This document shows, piece by piece, positions 15,671 through 24,239 of a stretch of DNA of 64,000 nucleotides. Made by a program: the position numbers and the translations under genes. Under the pieces are notes generated by a model. That model was not told the DNA's origin. It saw nothing but the letters and a program-made list of their open reading frames with translations, and ran no database searches. How positions within the stretch are numbered: position 1 is the first letter of the stretch; every line of letters starts with the position of its first letter. Origin of the DNA: an uncultured Bacteroidales bacterium (lineage in GTDB: Bacteria > Bacteroidota > Bacteroidia > Bacteroidales > Paludibacteraceae); assembly GCA_934692905.1 (NCBI GenBank), contig CAKUUM010000006.1:1-64000 (forward strand), given 5' to 3'.

Positions 15671-16845
15671 AACAATGCGTAATTCTTAATGCGTAATGCG
15701 CAATGGCAGAACAGCATATTACTATTAATTGCAGATACCATTCTCGACCATGCATACTTCTGTTTCTCTTCCTCAATGCCTGCGCGGAAGCACTCCACAT
15801 CACCGCGTTCACAAAAGTCCAGCATGGCATCGGCGATAGCCTTGGGTTCTACAGCAGTCACATAGCCGACCTTTCCGTCGGGTACAATCTCTGCCAACCC
15901 GCCTACATTCGTCACCAACATCGGTTTGCAGAAGTGGTATGCAATCTGCGTGACCCCGCTTTGCGTAGCAGTCTTGTAGGGTTGCACTATCAGGTCGGCT
16001 GCCGAGAAATAGACGCGCACCTGGTCATCGGAAATGAAACAGGTGTGCCAGTCTATCTTGCCCTTCAAGCCAAGTTGTTGCTCCAGTTCGGTATATTGTG
16101 CACCGTTGTTGTAGAACTCTCCTGCTACCACAAGGCGCACCTTCTTACCCCTGAAGCGCGGGTCTGCATACGCCTTCATCAGCAGGTCAAGTCCCTTGTA
16201 GTCACGGATAAACCCGAAGAACAGCAGGCATACCGCATCCTGGTCTATGCCCAACTGCCGGCGTGCCTCGTCCTTGGGCACAGGTGCACCGAAGTTGTCA
16301 TATAGCGGGTGCGGACAAAGGGCAACAGGTTGCGATGCAGCATGCTTCTTGCTGATAAACTTCAGGCAATCGTTGCGCACGCTATCCGACATCGCTACGA
16401 ACCGGTCCACGCTCCTAACAAAGTAGCGGACAAACCACTTGTCCCAGAAATGCGGTTCATGCGGAATCACATTGTCCAGCACCGACACCACCTTTGTGCC
16501 GCCCTTGCGGGCGATACGCGCTATCGTGCCCAAACATGGTGCCATCAGTGGAATCCAGAATTTGACCACCATCAGGTCGGCTTTCTTTCGGCGTATCAAC
16601 CGTCCTGTGTGTACCCACGATACGGGATTGATAGAGTTCATCACCCGTGTGATTCGCAAGTCTTTAGGCTGCGGGTCGTCAGAGTATTGCGTCTTGCCGG
16701 GGAACAGAAAATCGGGATACTGCATAGTGAAAGTCAGTATCTCCACATCGTGTTCCTCTGCCATAAACTCCCGCGCCAGCCGTTCATTGAACGCCGACAA
16801 TCCGCCCCTATAGGGCCACGCCGTACCTAATATGATTACTCGCAT
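15667..16845 (-). CDS. Glycosyltransferase family 4
   Basis: A 392-residue GT-B enzyme. The N-terminal domain begins MRVIILGTAWPYRGGLSAFN, with the Gly-rich acceptor loop. The C-terminal nucleotide-sugar domain has FFGFIRDYKGLDLLMKAY, VVAGEFYNN and LIVQPYKTATQSGVTQIAY, the EX7E-like donor region (here Q-rich). It lies directly before the heptose genes, so it may add heptose or build the glycan that carries it (inference). The final segment, about 15 residues (FCHCALRIKNYALL), is encoded by a dispersed repeat and has no GT4 character. The original C-terminus was probably replaced. Start at 16845; overlaps the lipoprotein gene by 10 bases. Confidence 0.85.
   Translation of the reverse strand: MRVIILGTAWPYRGGLSAFNERLAREFMAEEHDVEILTFTMQYPDFLFPGKTQYSDDPQPKDLRITRVMNSINPVSWVHTGRLIRRKKADLMVVKFWIPLMAPCLGTIARIARKGGTKVVSVLDNVIPHEPHFWDKWFVRYFVRSVDRFVAMSDSVRNDCLKFISKKHAASQPVALCPHPLYDNFGAPVPKDEARRQLGIDQDAVCLLFFGFIRDYKGLDLLMKAYADPRFRGKKVRLVVAGEFYNNGAQYTELEQQLGLKGKIDWHTCFISDDQVRVYFSAADLIVQPYKTATQSGVTQIAYHFCKPMLVTNVGGLAEIVPDGKVGYVTAVEPKAIADAMLDFCERGDVECFRAGIEEEKQKYAWSRMVSAINSNMLFCHCALRIKNYALL
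15671..15712. repeat. Dispersed CATT/GCAT-rich repeat, copy 3 (inside the GT4 3' end)
   Basis: AATGCGTAATTCTTAATGCG then TAATGCGCAATGG. It encodes the last residues of the GT4 protein and runs up to the hddA start codon. Confidence 0.7.
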
Positions 16846-18146
16846 ACGTGTACAGGGGCTATCAATAAGTTATTCGGCATTCTTTCCCTTTGCAAATAGG
16901 AGGGAACATATTCTCTCAGACGCTTGCTAACATGCAACGCTGCAAAAGCATATTCTCCTTTGTATGAGAAATTAATGCGTGAGCCATAATGCGATGTGGC
17001 ATACCCTGTAATGGATATTGTATCTTGAGCAGTGTAATCCACAATCACCTCTCCATCTGCAAAGAAATATAGTTTTTCTGCATTTCCCTCGCTATTGAGT
17101 ATCGCCAAACAAGATGGATAAATCATACCGACTTCTACATCATACCCTTTAGAAGCCGTTGCCACGCCATATTTCCGTTCCAAAGTAAAAGGATAGGCAC
17201 CTTTCTCCAAACCGGATTGTGTGATAAACGATAAGTAAAGACCAGTGCGGTTGTTGAGTAATGTAATGTCAACCAATGTAGTGTCACCTTGAGATAAAAC
17301 ACCACCATTGAACGATGAGAAAGTCTGATCTATGGTAACCGTCTCTGTGGGTTCTGTTCCCCAACGCAAATCAATGAAAGGGATAGCCCCTGACGAAGAT
17401 GTAAGGCGATATATGACATCTCTATCATTGATTTGAATATCTACATTATAGTAGGAGTCTTGTTTATGACTGATGGTCACGGACATAGTGTCGGGATAAA
17501 TAATGTCTTCTTCTGTCTGTACGTTCGCATAGTCAGCAATAAAGAATGTGGATTTAGCCTCGAAATCGCCATTAGCAACGGAGAAAGTACCTTCCAATGT
17601 CTCCAGAGGTCGGGTAGTCTTAATCTGTACGGCTCCTATTGCGTTATCACTCCGTGTTCCTGCGAATGCAATGATATAACGACCATCATCTCCCCGAGAA
17701 TAATTAGACAACATCAAGGTATAATTGATTTCTTCTCTCTTCTTCTCGGGTTTTATTGCTCGGCTTAATGTACCTTTGAACAAAATTGCCGTCATTCCGT
17801 CATGTACCTCATTAACATTCAGTAGGATAGTATCACCTGTAACGACTTGAGCGGTTACTACGAAAGCCTCATCTTCGGATGTGAACGTGGCAACACCTGT
17901 TTGAGAATCATACGAAATAAGCCCATGCAAATCAGTAACTAACGGTTTGTTATACGAAATTACGTTGACAATAGTTGCACTTTTGCCACTTTCTAAGGGC
18001 AAGATTTCCAACGAGGCAAAGTCATGTCCCCCCTCTGCTGATGCCCAATAACCAACAATTGACTCAGGATATTGAACGATAGTTTGCCGCTCGCAGCTAA
18101 TCAACAAGAAAACAAGAGACAGAATGTAAAAGAATGAACGTTTCAT
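16836..18146 (-). CDS. Lipoprotein of unknown function, cotranscribed with the M6 protease
   Basis: I do not recognise a family. The 436-residue product has a lipoprotein signal peptide, FFYILSLVFLLISC, with Cys18 the likely lipidated residue when started at MKRSFF (18146). The rest is beta-rich with repeated segments of about 100-140 residues, as in Ig-like surface proteins. Examples are SKATFFIADY-like strands near 190 and SQGDTTLVDITLLNNRTG near 285. No catalytic motif is visible. It starts 12 bp after the M6 protease stop and overlaps the GT4 gene, so it belongs to the same operon. It could be a surface partner of the protease. Confidence 0.75.
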   Translation of the reverse strand: MKRSFFYILSLVFLLISCERQTIVQYPESIVGYWASAEGGHDFASLEILPLESGKSATIVNVISYNKPLVTDLHGLISYDSQTGVATFTSEDEAFVVTAQVVTGDTILLNVNEVHDGMTAILFKGTLSRAIKPEKKREEINYTLMLSNYSRGDDGRYIIAFAGTRSDNAIGAVQIKTTRPLETLEGTFSVANGDFEAKSTFFIADYANVQTEEDIIYPDTMSVTISHKQDSYYNVDIQINDRDVIYRLTSSSGAIPFIDLRWGTEPTETVTIDQTFSSFNGGVLSQGDTTLVDITLLNNRTGLYLSFITQSGLEKGAYPFTLERKYGVATASKGYDVEVGMIYPSCLAILNSEGNAEKLYFFADGEVIVDYTAQDTISITGYATSHYGSRINFSYKGEYAFAALHVSKRLREYVPSYLQRERMPNNLLIAPVHVCE

Positions 18147-18158
18147 AGAGTACAGCAA

Positions 18159-20954
18159 TTAATAGAAGAGCATCTTTCCTTTAGCAGCCTTGCGGCGTAA
18201 CTTATCGGTTAACAATTTCAAGATATAATGATTCCCTTTGACGAGATGTACAGAAGGTACAGAAACATTAGTCTCTCCCGAAACAACTGTAACGGCGTCA
18301 ATCACCTGTCCCATATAGTCATAGATATACATCACAGCATCCTCTGCCAATGGTTCGGGTATTACCGCCAAATAAGAACCATCATCACTACGCTTCACCA
18401 CCAATTGAACATCTTTACCACTACCACCTGCTGTACGAATAACACGAGCAGGGGAAAGTTCCGAAAAATGCTTTTCACACCCCTTGTCTTCATAGGATTG
18501 CACGAAGAAATAGTAGGTCGTACCCTCTTCAAGATTAGTAAAAGTAGCACATTGCGATGTAGAAGGCACCTCGCGTTCAGTACCATGACATACATAATTA
18601 ATCGTATGCTCCATTGTCACCGTAAAACCATCAATCACAGGACCACCCTTTCCTCTAATGTGCGTATACAAGAATCGGAACTGCGAGTAGTTATGTCCCT
18701 TGACAGAATACTCCTTGATATTTGCTAACGTATTGAGGTTTACCAATATATTTTCGATAGTATCCCACACCACCCCGTCAGCAGATGCCTCAAATAGCAA
18801 TTCGCCACTAGCTGTGCTCTCGTCGGCAATGGGTACATACGCATTGGACAACCAAAAACGCACTTTCATTGGAGACTCCATATATGTTTTGGACATAAGA
18901 TACTCACCTGTTTGACTAAACTGCACTGCATATTTTTTCTCAGAAATAGCGTTGGTCAATCGCGCAAAATTACTCTCCCATCCTGCTGCTTTCAGATTTT
19001 CTACGGTGGTAAAAGTCTCGAAAGTTTCCTCTTCATACGAAGCAACAGGCGACATAGAATACAATGTCACGTAGTAAAAATCCGCATCTTCTTGTTTCTC
19101 CCAATATGCTGTAAACGAGGATTCTGTCACATTCTGCACATCAGTCACCACCGGTGTAGAAATGTAGATAGGACGCGGAGAAGAACCTTCCATCTGCATT
19201 TGGTTAAAATACTCACCATCCTGCGACTCAACAATCAAATAGCCAACTTTTTTTGCACAACTCTGGCGATCCGGATTGTGACGCACCTTCAACATCAAAA
19301 CATATGTTGAATCACGATAGGCCTTGAGGTATTGCTGTTGGTTATACCAAGTCTCTCCCCCATCCCAACTAAATTGAAAATAGGAAGATGAAGAACGTAT
19401 GGAGATAGAATCGGAATGAATATCCTTGATAGACAACATCACATCCTCCTCATCATACTCAATCGGCTGGCGATCATAAGTCGTAATAATATCATTAAGC
19501 ATCTGTGGTTGGAATACAAAACCTTTGTCATTATTCATCCCATAGGAGAAAGACACAGAACTATCTGCCAACTGTCTTATATTCATCATCATCTGGCTAA
19601 CTAACTTAGTACCATTGTTTAATGTAGGCACCCACGTAGTTATATTATTTGTTCCAGGAAATGGGTCTGCTGCGGAAGCATACTTGGTAGAACCACCAGC
19701 ACTTACAATGGCAAAACCAAGTGGAGTATCAGTATTGACGCTATTAAGATTCCATTTATCAGATGAGAACGTGATATGGGTCACTAACAATCCTGTACCC
19801 ACCAAAGCCCCCTTATTGGCATCCCACCCGATGGCTTGACGATTTTCCACAAGGAAATACTCACTTGGGGATGGGTAGAACTTAGACAAGTTGTGCGTAC
19901 CATCTGCAACTAAAAATGCACGATTGGACGTCTCAATGGGCTCCAATACATAATTGTTCGGATGAACCAATTGTTCAGGAGTAAGCCACCCCATTATAAA
20001 ACGTTCATAAGCTGTGTAGGTGGGCGGTGTGGAGCCATTATTGTTATAACTACCGGAGCACATGATATCCCATGTACCGACTGTATAGTTACTACTATTT
20101 TGGGTATCATACAAATCCGGTAACCCTAAAGCGTGTCCGAACTCATGGCAATACGTACCAATTCCTGCTTGTGTGGCATCACGGTAGCCACGATACTCTG
20201 AAATAACCAAATACCCTCCCAAACGCTTACCAGAGAAATTTTCCGAGGAATTCACACGGCTATAGTGTGGCCAAATTGTATTTTCCGCTCCACCTTCTGC
20301 TTCATTGTACCCTGCAACAACTACTGAAATATTGTCCACATATCCGTCATTATCATTGTCATAGGGAGTAAAATCCACTCCTGCTTCGCGTGCTAACATA
20401 GCCGCTTCAATAATCAAGTTTCCTGCCCGTATATTATGATTCTTGCCACTATTAGCACCGTAATATGCCATATTCCGACTTAAGTCATACGGACCATACA
20501 CATCAAACACTAAATTCAACGTGTTATTAGAACTGGCAATATAGTAGTCATGTACAGAGCCTGTGGCATTAGGATTGGAGCCTCCATTCTCATTATACAA
20601 CGCCGAAAATTGCTTTCGTGCATTCGGAAGCGTAAAACTCAAATCCGTAAAGTTAACCAATACAACAGGTATGCGCACAGTTCCTTTGTTGGGTACAGAA
20701 GAACTCAACTGCTCCCTATTAGGGGCACGATGTGCCACCATAGTATGACTCATCACCGGACTTCCTACTTCAGAACCGGCAATCTTGGCTCCGGCCAAAT
20801 CTGTAAGATAGTGGTAATTCTCATCACCACGTATATACACTTGCTGCACGCTACCATCTGGCAGACGTTTCTCCACGGGTTCGGGGGTGGCAACTACTGC
20901 ACCCGCTATGCGGGCAATGCTTAAAAATACGATTATAAGGTTTATTCTCTTCAT
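18159..20954 (-). CDS. Secreted M6-family metalloprotease with C-terminal sorting-type domain
   Basis: A 931-residue exported protein. Signal peptide 1-19. Peptidase M6 domain (about 95-400) with VVLVNFTDLSF, YDNDNDGYVDNISVVVAGYN (calcium-type loop), and the zinc site CHEFGHALGLPDLYD. His270, Glu271, His274 and Asp280 follow HExxHxxGxxD, and TWDIMCSGSY holds the Met-turn. A beta domain follows, then a fibronectin III-like segment (VTDVQNVTESSFTAYWEKQE, about 640) and a MAM/jelly-roll-like segment. The last 80 residues (YIYDYMGQVIDAVTV...HYILKLLTDKL) resemble a T9SS C-terminal domain. It should act at the cell surface or outside. First gene of the six-gene operon ending in heptose synthesis; promoter at 20971-21002. 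Confidence 0.9.
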   Translation of the reverse strand: MKRINLIIVFLSIARIAGAVVATPEPVEKRLPDGSVQQVYIRGDENYHYLTDLAGAKIAGSEVGSPVMSHTMVAHRAPNREQLSSSVPNKGTVRIPVVLVNFTDLSFTLPNARKQFSALYNENGGSNPNATGSVHDYYIASSNNTLNLVFDVYGPYDLSRNMAYYGANSGKNHNIRAGNLIIEAAMLAREAGVDFTPYDNDNDGYVDNISVVVAGYNEAEGGAENTIWPHYSRVNSSENFSGKRLGGYLVISEYRGYRDATQAGIGTYCHEFGHALGLPDLYDTQNSSNYTVGTWDIMCSGSYNNNGSTPPTYTAYERFIMGWLTPEQLVHPNNYVLEPIETSNRAFLVADGTHNLSKFYPSPSEYFLVENRQAIGWDANKGALVGTGLLVTHITFSSDKWNLNSVNTDTPLGFAIVSAGGSTKYASAADPFPGTNNITTWVPTLNNGTKLVSQMMMNIRQLADSSVSFSYGMNNDKGFVFQPQMLNDIITTYDRQPIEYDEEDVMLSIKDIHSDSISIRSSSSYFQFSWDGGETWYNQQQYLKAYRDSTYVLMLKVRHNPDRQSCAKKVGYLIVESQDGEYFNQMQMEGSSPRPIYISTPVVTDVQNVTESSFTAYWEKQEDADFYYVTLYSMSPVASYEEETFETFTTVENLKAAGWESNFARLTNAISEKKYAVQFSQTGEYLMSKTYMESPMKVRFWLSNAYVPIADESTASGELLFEASADGVVWDTIENILVNLNTLANIKEYSVKGHNYSQFRFLYTHIRGKGGPVIDGFTVTMEHTINYVCHGTEREVPSTSQCATFTNLEEGTTYYFFVQSYEDKGCEKHFSELSPARVIRTAGGSGKDVQLVVKRSDDGSYLAVIPEPLAEDAVMYIYDYMGQVIDAVTVVSGETNVSVPSVHLVKGNHYILKLLTDKLRRKAAKGKMLFY

Positions 20955-20970
20955 ATTCTCAGATTAGGTC

Positions 20971-21002
20971 GCAAAGTTACACAAAAAGTATCATGTATAC
21001 AA
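20971..21002 (-). promoter_or_regulatory. Promoter of the M6 protease-heptose operon
   Basis: Minus-strand -7 TAACTTTGC (20971-20979) and -33 TTG (21000-21002), 20 nt apart. Back to back with the C10 protease promoter, only 38 bp away. Confidence 0.7.
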
Positions 21003-21040
21003 CTCTTAGCACTAAAGTTTGCGTTTTTTCGCATAGTGTC

Positions 21041-21072
21041 TTTGTTTTCCCGGGAAAAAGTTGTACCTTTGT
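21041..21072 (+). promoter_or_regulatory. Promoter of the C10 protease gene
   Basis: -33 TTTG (21041-21044) and -7 TACCTTTGT (21064-21072), 19 nt apart, ending 22 bp before the ATG. Confidence 0.75.
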
Positions 21073-21094
21073 AGCGATTTAATCTAAAAAGAAT

Positions 21095-22231
21095 ATGAGA
21101 AGATTTATTTTGTTGGTAGCCTTAGTGATTTCCGTATCTGCTTGGGCTGATTCTACTTTCAAGAAAGTAAGTATGTACACCCGCCCCAACGGCGGCTATG
21201 TAATGGTGGACGAGGAGGGGGATATTATCGGCTTCTCGGATAGCGGAAATGTACAGCGTCTTCCCGAGTATATGGACGATATTTTCCAAGACATGGGTAT
21301 GGAAGTACAATCTACCCAGCAAATGGTGCCCCTACACATAGAAGCAATGTTGGCTGCAGAATTGGTAGATTCGGTAGGTCCTCTATTGGACGGTATTGCA
21401 TACGATCAGGGAAGCCCTTACAACGATAAGACTCCCAAAGTACGAGGTCAACATTGTTTAGCAGGTTGTGTTGCTATCGCAATGGCACAGATTATGGCTT
21501 ATTATCAACACCCTAAAAAATGTACGGGTTCCGTTTCTTATAAAACAGGAACTCTCAACATTAGTATCGCGGAAAACTTAGAGGGGTATAGTCCTGATTG
21601 GACAAATATCCTTCCTACTTATAAAAACATAGAGTATTCTGATATACAATCAGATGCTATCTCCCAGTTAGTGTACTATTGTGGCGTTTCAGTACAAATG
21701 AACTATGGTCTGGATGGCTCTGGAGCATCATCTGACAAGGTGGTCAATGCATTGACAAGAAATTTTGATTTTAGCACACAACTACACAAGGAAAGTAAAT
21801 CAGACTATATTGAAAGTAAGTGGCATCAAATGATGCAAGACGAAATAAAAGCGCGTCGTCCTATGTATATGAGTTCTCAACAATCAGAGGGAGCAGGACA
21901 TGCATACGTTTGTGACGGCTTTAAGGTATTTAAAGGGCAAGAAGATTGGCCATATTACCACATGAATTGGGGATGGAATGGCAGTTGCAATGGATGGTTT
22001 AGACTGAATAAATTGGCTCCTGGTGGGGACAACCCCGAAAACTTCACTAACTTGACATCCAACCAATCTGTCATTTTCCACATTATACCCAATGGGCTCT
22101 CTCCTGTTGACAATATAGCAGTGGATAATCAAGACAATGATGCTATATACGATATACTTGGTCAGCGCGTAAGTGAAATGAAACCAGGTAATATCTATAT
22201 CAAAGGGGGCAAGAAGATTTTGTTTCCATAA
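21095..22231 (+). CDS. Secreted C10 (streptopain-like) cysteine protease
   Basis: A 378-residue preproprotein. Signal peptide 1-18 (SVSAWA), a short propeptide to about residue 100, then the C10 catalytic domain. QHCLAGCVAIAMAQIMAYYQ contains the nucleophile Cys125. GAGHAYVCDGF carries His269. HMNWGWNGSCNGWF is the Trp-rich loop after the active site. The C-terminal 30 residues (AIYDILGQRVSEMKPGNIYI, then KGGKKILFP) are a short sorting/anchoring tail common in Bacteroidales exported proteins. It would cleave proteins outside the cell. It is divergent from the M6 protease operon, suggesting shared control. A good terminator follows. Confidence 0.92.
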   Translation: MRRFILLVALVISVSAWADSTFKKVSMYTRPNGGYVMVDEEGDIIGFSDSGNVQRLPEYMDDIFQDMGMEVQSTQQMVPLHIEAMLAAELVDSVGPLLDGIAYDQGSPYNDKTPKVRGQHCLAGCVAIAMAQIMAYYQHPKKCTGSVSYKTGTLNISIAENLEGYSPDWTNILPTYKNIEYSDIQSDAISQLVYYCGVSVQMNYGLDGSGASSDKVVNALTRNFDFSTQLHKESKSDYIESKWHQMMQDEIKARRPMYMSSQQSEGAGHAYVCDGFKVFKGQEDWPYYHMNWGWNGSCNGWFRLNKLAPGGDNPENFTNLTSNQSVIFHIIPNGLSPVDNIAVDNQDNDAIYDILGQRVSEMKPGNIYIKGGKKILFP

Positions 22232-22280
22232 CCACGCTTGCCTTTTATATCTGATTCACAAAAAAATACTCAATCGCGAA

Positions 22281-22320
22281 AAAGAAGACTGTCTAACGTA
22301 GGTTTAGGCGGTCTTCTTTT
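22281..22320 (+). terminator. Rho-independent terminator of the C10 protease gene
   Basis: AAAGAAGACTG (22281-22291) pairs with CGGTCTTCTTT near 22309-22319, one G-T pair, followed by TTTT. Confidence 0.85.
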
Positions 22321-22525
22321 GTATGCCATATTATAGTTTCTTTCCCATACTCCATATCGGGAACATACATACCTATATATACCACCAAAAACCAAACCAA
22401 TATCTATCAGGGCAACCGCATCAAAATAATAGCATTTTTTTGCCTTATACGGGTTACATTGTTACACCAATATACGCTTTCTTGTCACCGTCAATGACCG
22501 CCTACTAACCGAAATTTCCCTGCTC

Positions 22526-22615
22526 TTTCCCTGACCTTGCCCTGATAGCATCTGCTTGCAGAAACAGTCATATAGAATCGCGTCTTTGTCGCGGGTCTGT
22601 CGCGGGGCATTGCGC
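22526..22615 (+). repeat. Composite low-complexity repeat, copy 1 (CCCTGACCTT then TGTCGCGGGTC units)
   Basis: TTTCCCTGACCTTGCCCTGA, a short spacer, then TTTGTCGCGGGTCTGTCGCG. The same order recurs at 50508-50710 and, inverted, at 61331-61435. The 22321-22868 spacer has no credible gene. It also holds a hairpin repeat (22700-22747) and a GC-rich segment GCGCGGCGCGAGTTGTGCGC. Confidence 0.7.
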
Positions 22616-22699
22616 AATTTCCCCGAAATTATGCTTTACTCGGTCGTGATATTAGCGTCAGTTCGATATTATTTTAAGGTATGAAATATATGGTTAATT

Positions 22700-22747
22700 T
22701 GCAATAATACGGCGCAGCCGTCCGTTCAAAAAAGTCCCAATAATGCC
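22700..22747 (-). repeat. Dispersed ACGGACGGCTACGCC hairpin repeat, copy 3
   Basis: Inverted relative to copies 1 and 2. Reads ACGGACGGCTGCGCCGTATT on the minus strand with a perfect ACGGC-TGC-GCCGT stem. Differs from copy 1 at four of about 44 positions. Confidence 0.75.
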
Positions 22748-22868
22748 TGTTTTGAATACTTTTTGACCTTATGTATCAAGCGCGGCGCGAGTTGTGCGCC
22801 GCAAGACAAAGTTTTATCTGGTTTTATTGGTTTTGTTATATAAGTTTTTGTTATATCGAACTCACGCT

Positions 22869-22900
22869 AAAAAAGAAAGCATCCCACTTGCAGGATGCCT
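22869..22900 (-). terminator. Rho-independent terminator of the susCD operon
   Basis: Minus strand: GGCATCC-TGCAAGTG-GGATGCT followed by TTCTTTTTT, 43 bp past the lipoprotein stop. Confidence 0.85.
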
Positions 22901-22942
22901 TCGTTTTAGTTATCACTAATCAATGTGTGTCTAACCGAGCAC

Positions 22943-24208
22943 TTACTTGATTGTCAGGTGAGTAGCGGGCAAAGCAATCGTCTCTTCGCCTTCTTCTCCA
23001 ACAAACGGAGGAATATGGTCAACAAAAATACTGAAACCTGCAGGTGCGTTAGCCGGTTTCTCTCCATACATATAAGACTTCTCCTCTCCAAGTTCTACAC
23101 CAGTACTCTTAATCACAATCTTGCCATCCTCTCCTTGGGTAGAGAATACACCGGGAATACCATTTTCGTCCGTTTGTACGAAACGCATATTCAAGTTCAT
23201 ATACTCAATCTTGTTCATATATTTACTTGAGCCCTCTTCCGAACCGATGTATATTTCGCCACTTGTGACAATAGCGTTCGGGGTATATTTCCACAACCAA
23301 TTAGGATATGCACTATATTCGCCTTCACCTTTGTCATTCACGCCATACTCCATCAATTTAAGCGTGGTACCGGTAATACCCTTAATACCTGCATAGACAA
23401 AATCAGTATAGTTATCCTCGGTGAACTCACCCTTTTCGTTGAAACTCGTTAACCACTTATTGAGGTATCCCATAAATACGGTATTGTCAACAACGCCCTT
23501 GTGAGCATGATGCCACTTAACTTCAAGTGTATCTGCAGGTTCAAGGTCTATAGCGAACTCACCAAGACTAAACATAACACCTCCTGAGGGGAATTGTTTT
23601 GTGAACTCAGCATTCTCTTTGTTTTCATCTGCATAAGCCAAGGCAATCGGCGTACTTATATATATCCAACCACCACGCTCAGAGCCATCCAATTTACCAG
23701 AAGCGTTGAAATACAATCCCTTTGTAAAAAGTTGAACACGTCCTTTGCCTTTATGCACATTGATATCTCCAAATGTTCCATGATGATAAGCAATTGTATT
23801 GATAGAGTCATAATCTGTAATAGTCACATACGCCTCACGGAATTCCAAATTATCTTCTAAAGAGGATACCGTTACACTACAAACTGCTTTCAAATCAGTA
23901 CCTTTGACAGTTACAGTAATGTTTGCTTGACCGACATTCAGCGCAGTTACCGAGCCATTATTATCCACCGTAGCCACTTCCTCGTTGGAAGAAGTCCATT
24001 CCAAGTCAGCCTTAGCATCCTTAGGTGTCAAGGTGTAAACCAAACGCAGAGGTTCATCGCCCAAAGTAAACGTGTACGATGTAGGAACAACGGAAATAGC
24101 CGTTACTGCTGTTCCACCCCCGTTATCAGGATTCTTTGAGTTGTTACAACTACAGAACAATAGAGCAGAACCTAATACGGAGGCTGCTAAAAATAATACT
24201 TTCTTCAT
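22943..24208 (-). CDS. Surface lipoprotein with a Big_2 (Ig-like) domain, third gene of the SusCD locus
   Basis: A 421-residue lipoprotein. Signal ALLFCSC gives lipidated Cys20. After a Gly/Asn linker, residues 35-115 form a bacterial Ig-like group 2 domain (ISVVPTSYTFTLGDEPLRLV, EWTSSNEEVATVDNNGSVTA). The remaining 300 residues are beta-rich with many aromatic residues and no enzyme motif. In SusCD loci, a third lipoprotein of this kind usually sits on the cell surface and helps capture the ligand (SusE/F-like role, inferred). The ligand is unknown, and no glycoside hydrolase gene is present in the window. 31 bp after susD; a strong terminator follows. Confidence 0.82.
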   Translation of the reverse strand: MKKVLFLAASVLGSALLFCSCNNSKNPDNGGGTAVTAISVVPTSYTFTLGDEPLRLVYTLTPKDAKADLEWTSSNEEVATVDNNGSVTALNVGQANITVTVKGTDLKAVCSVTVSSLEDNLEFREAYVTITDYDSINTIAYHHGTFGDINVHKGKGRVQLFTKGLYFNASGKLDGSERGGWIYISTPIALAYADENKENAEFTKQFPSGGVMFSLGEFAIDLEPADTLEVKWHHAHKGVVDNTVFMGYLNKWLTSFNEKGEFTEDNYTDFVYAGIKGITGTTLKLMEYGVNDKGEGEYSAYPNWLWKYTPNAIVTSGEIYIGSEEGSSKYMNKIEYMNLNMRFVQTDENGIPGVFSTQGEDGKIVIKSTGVELGEEKSYMYGEKPANAPAGFSIFVDHIPPFVGEEGEETIALPATHLTIK

Positions 24209-24239
24209 AACTTGTAATGTTTAATTGGTTTATTAATTA

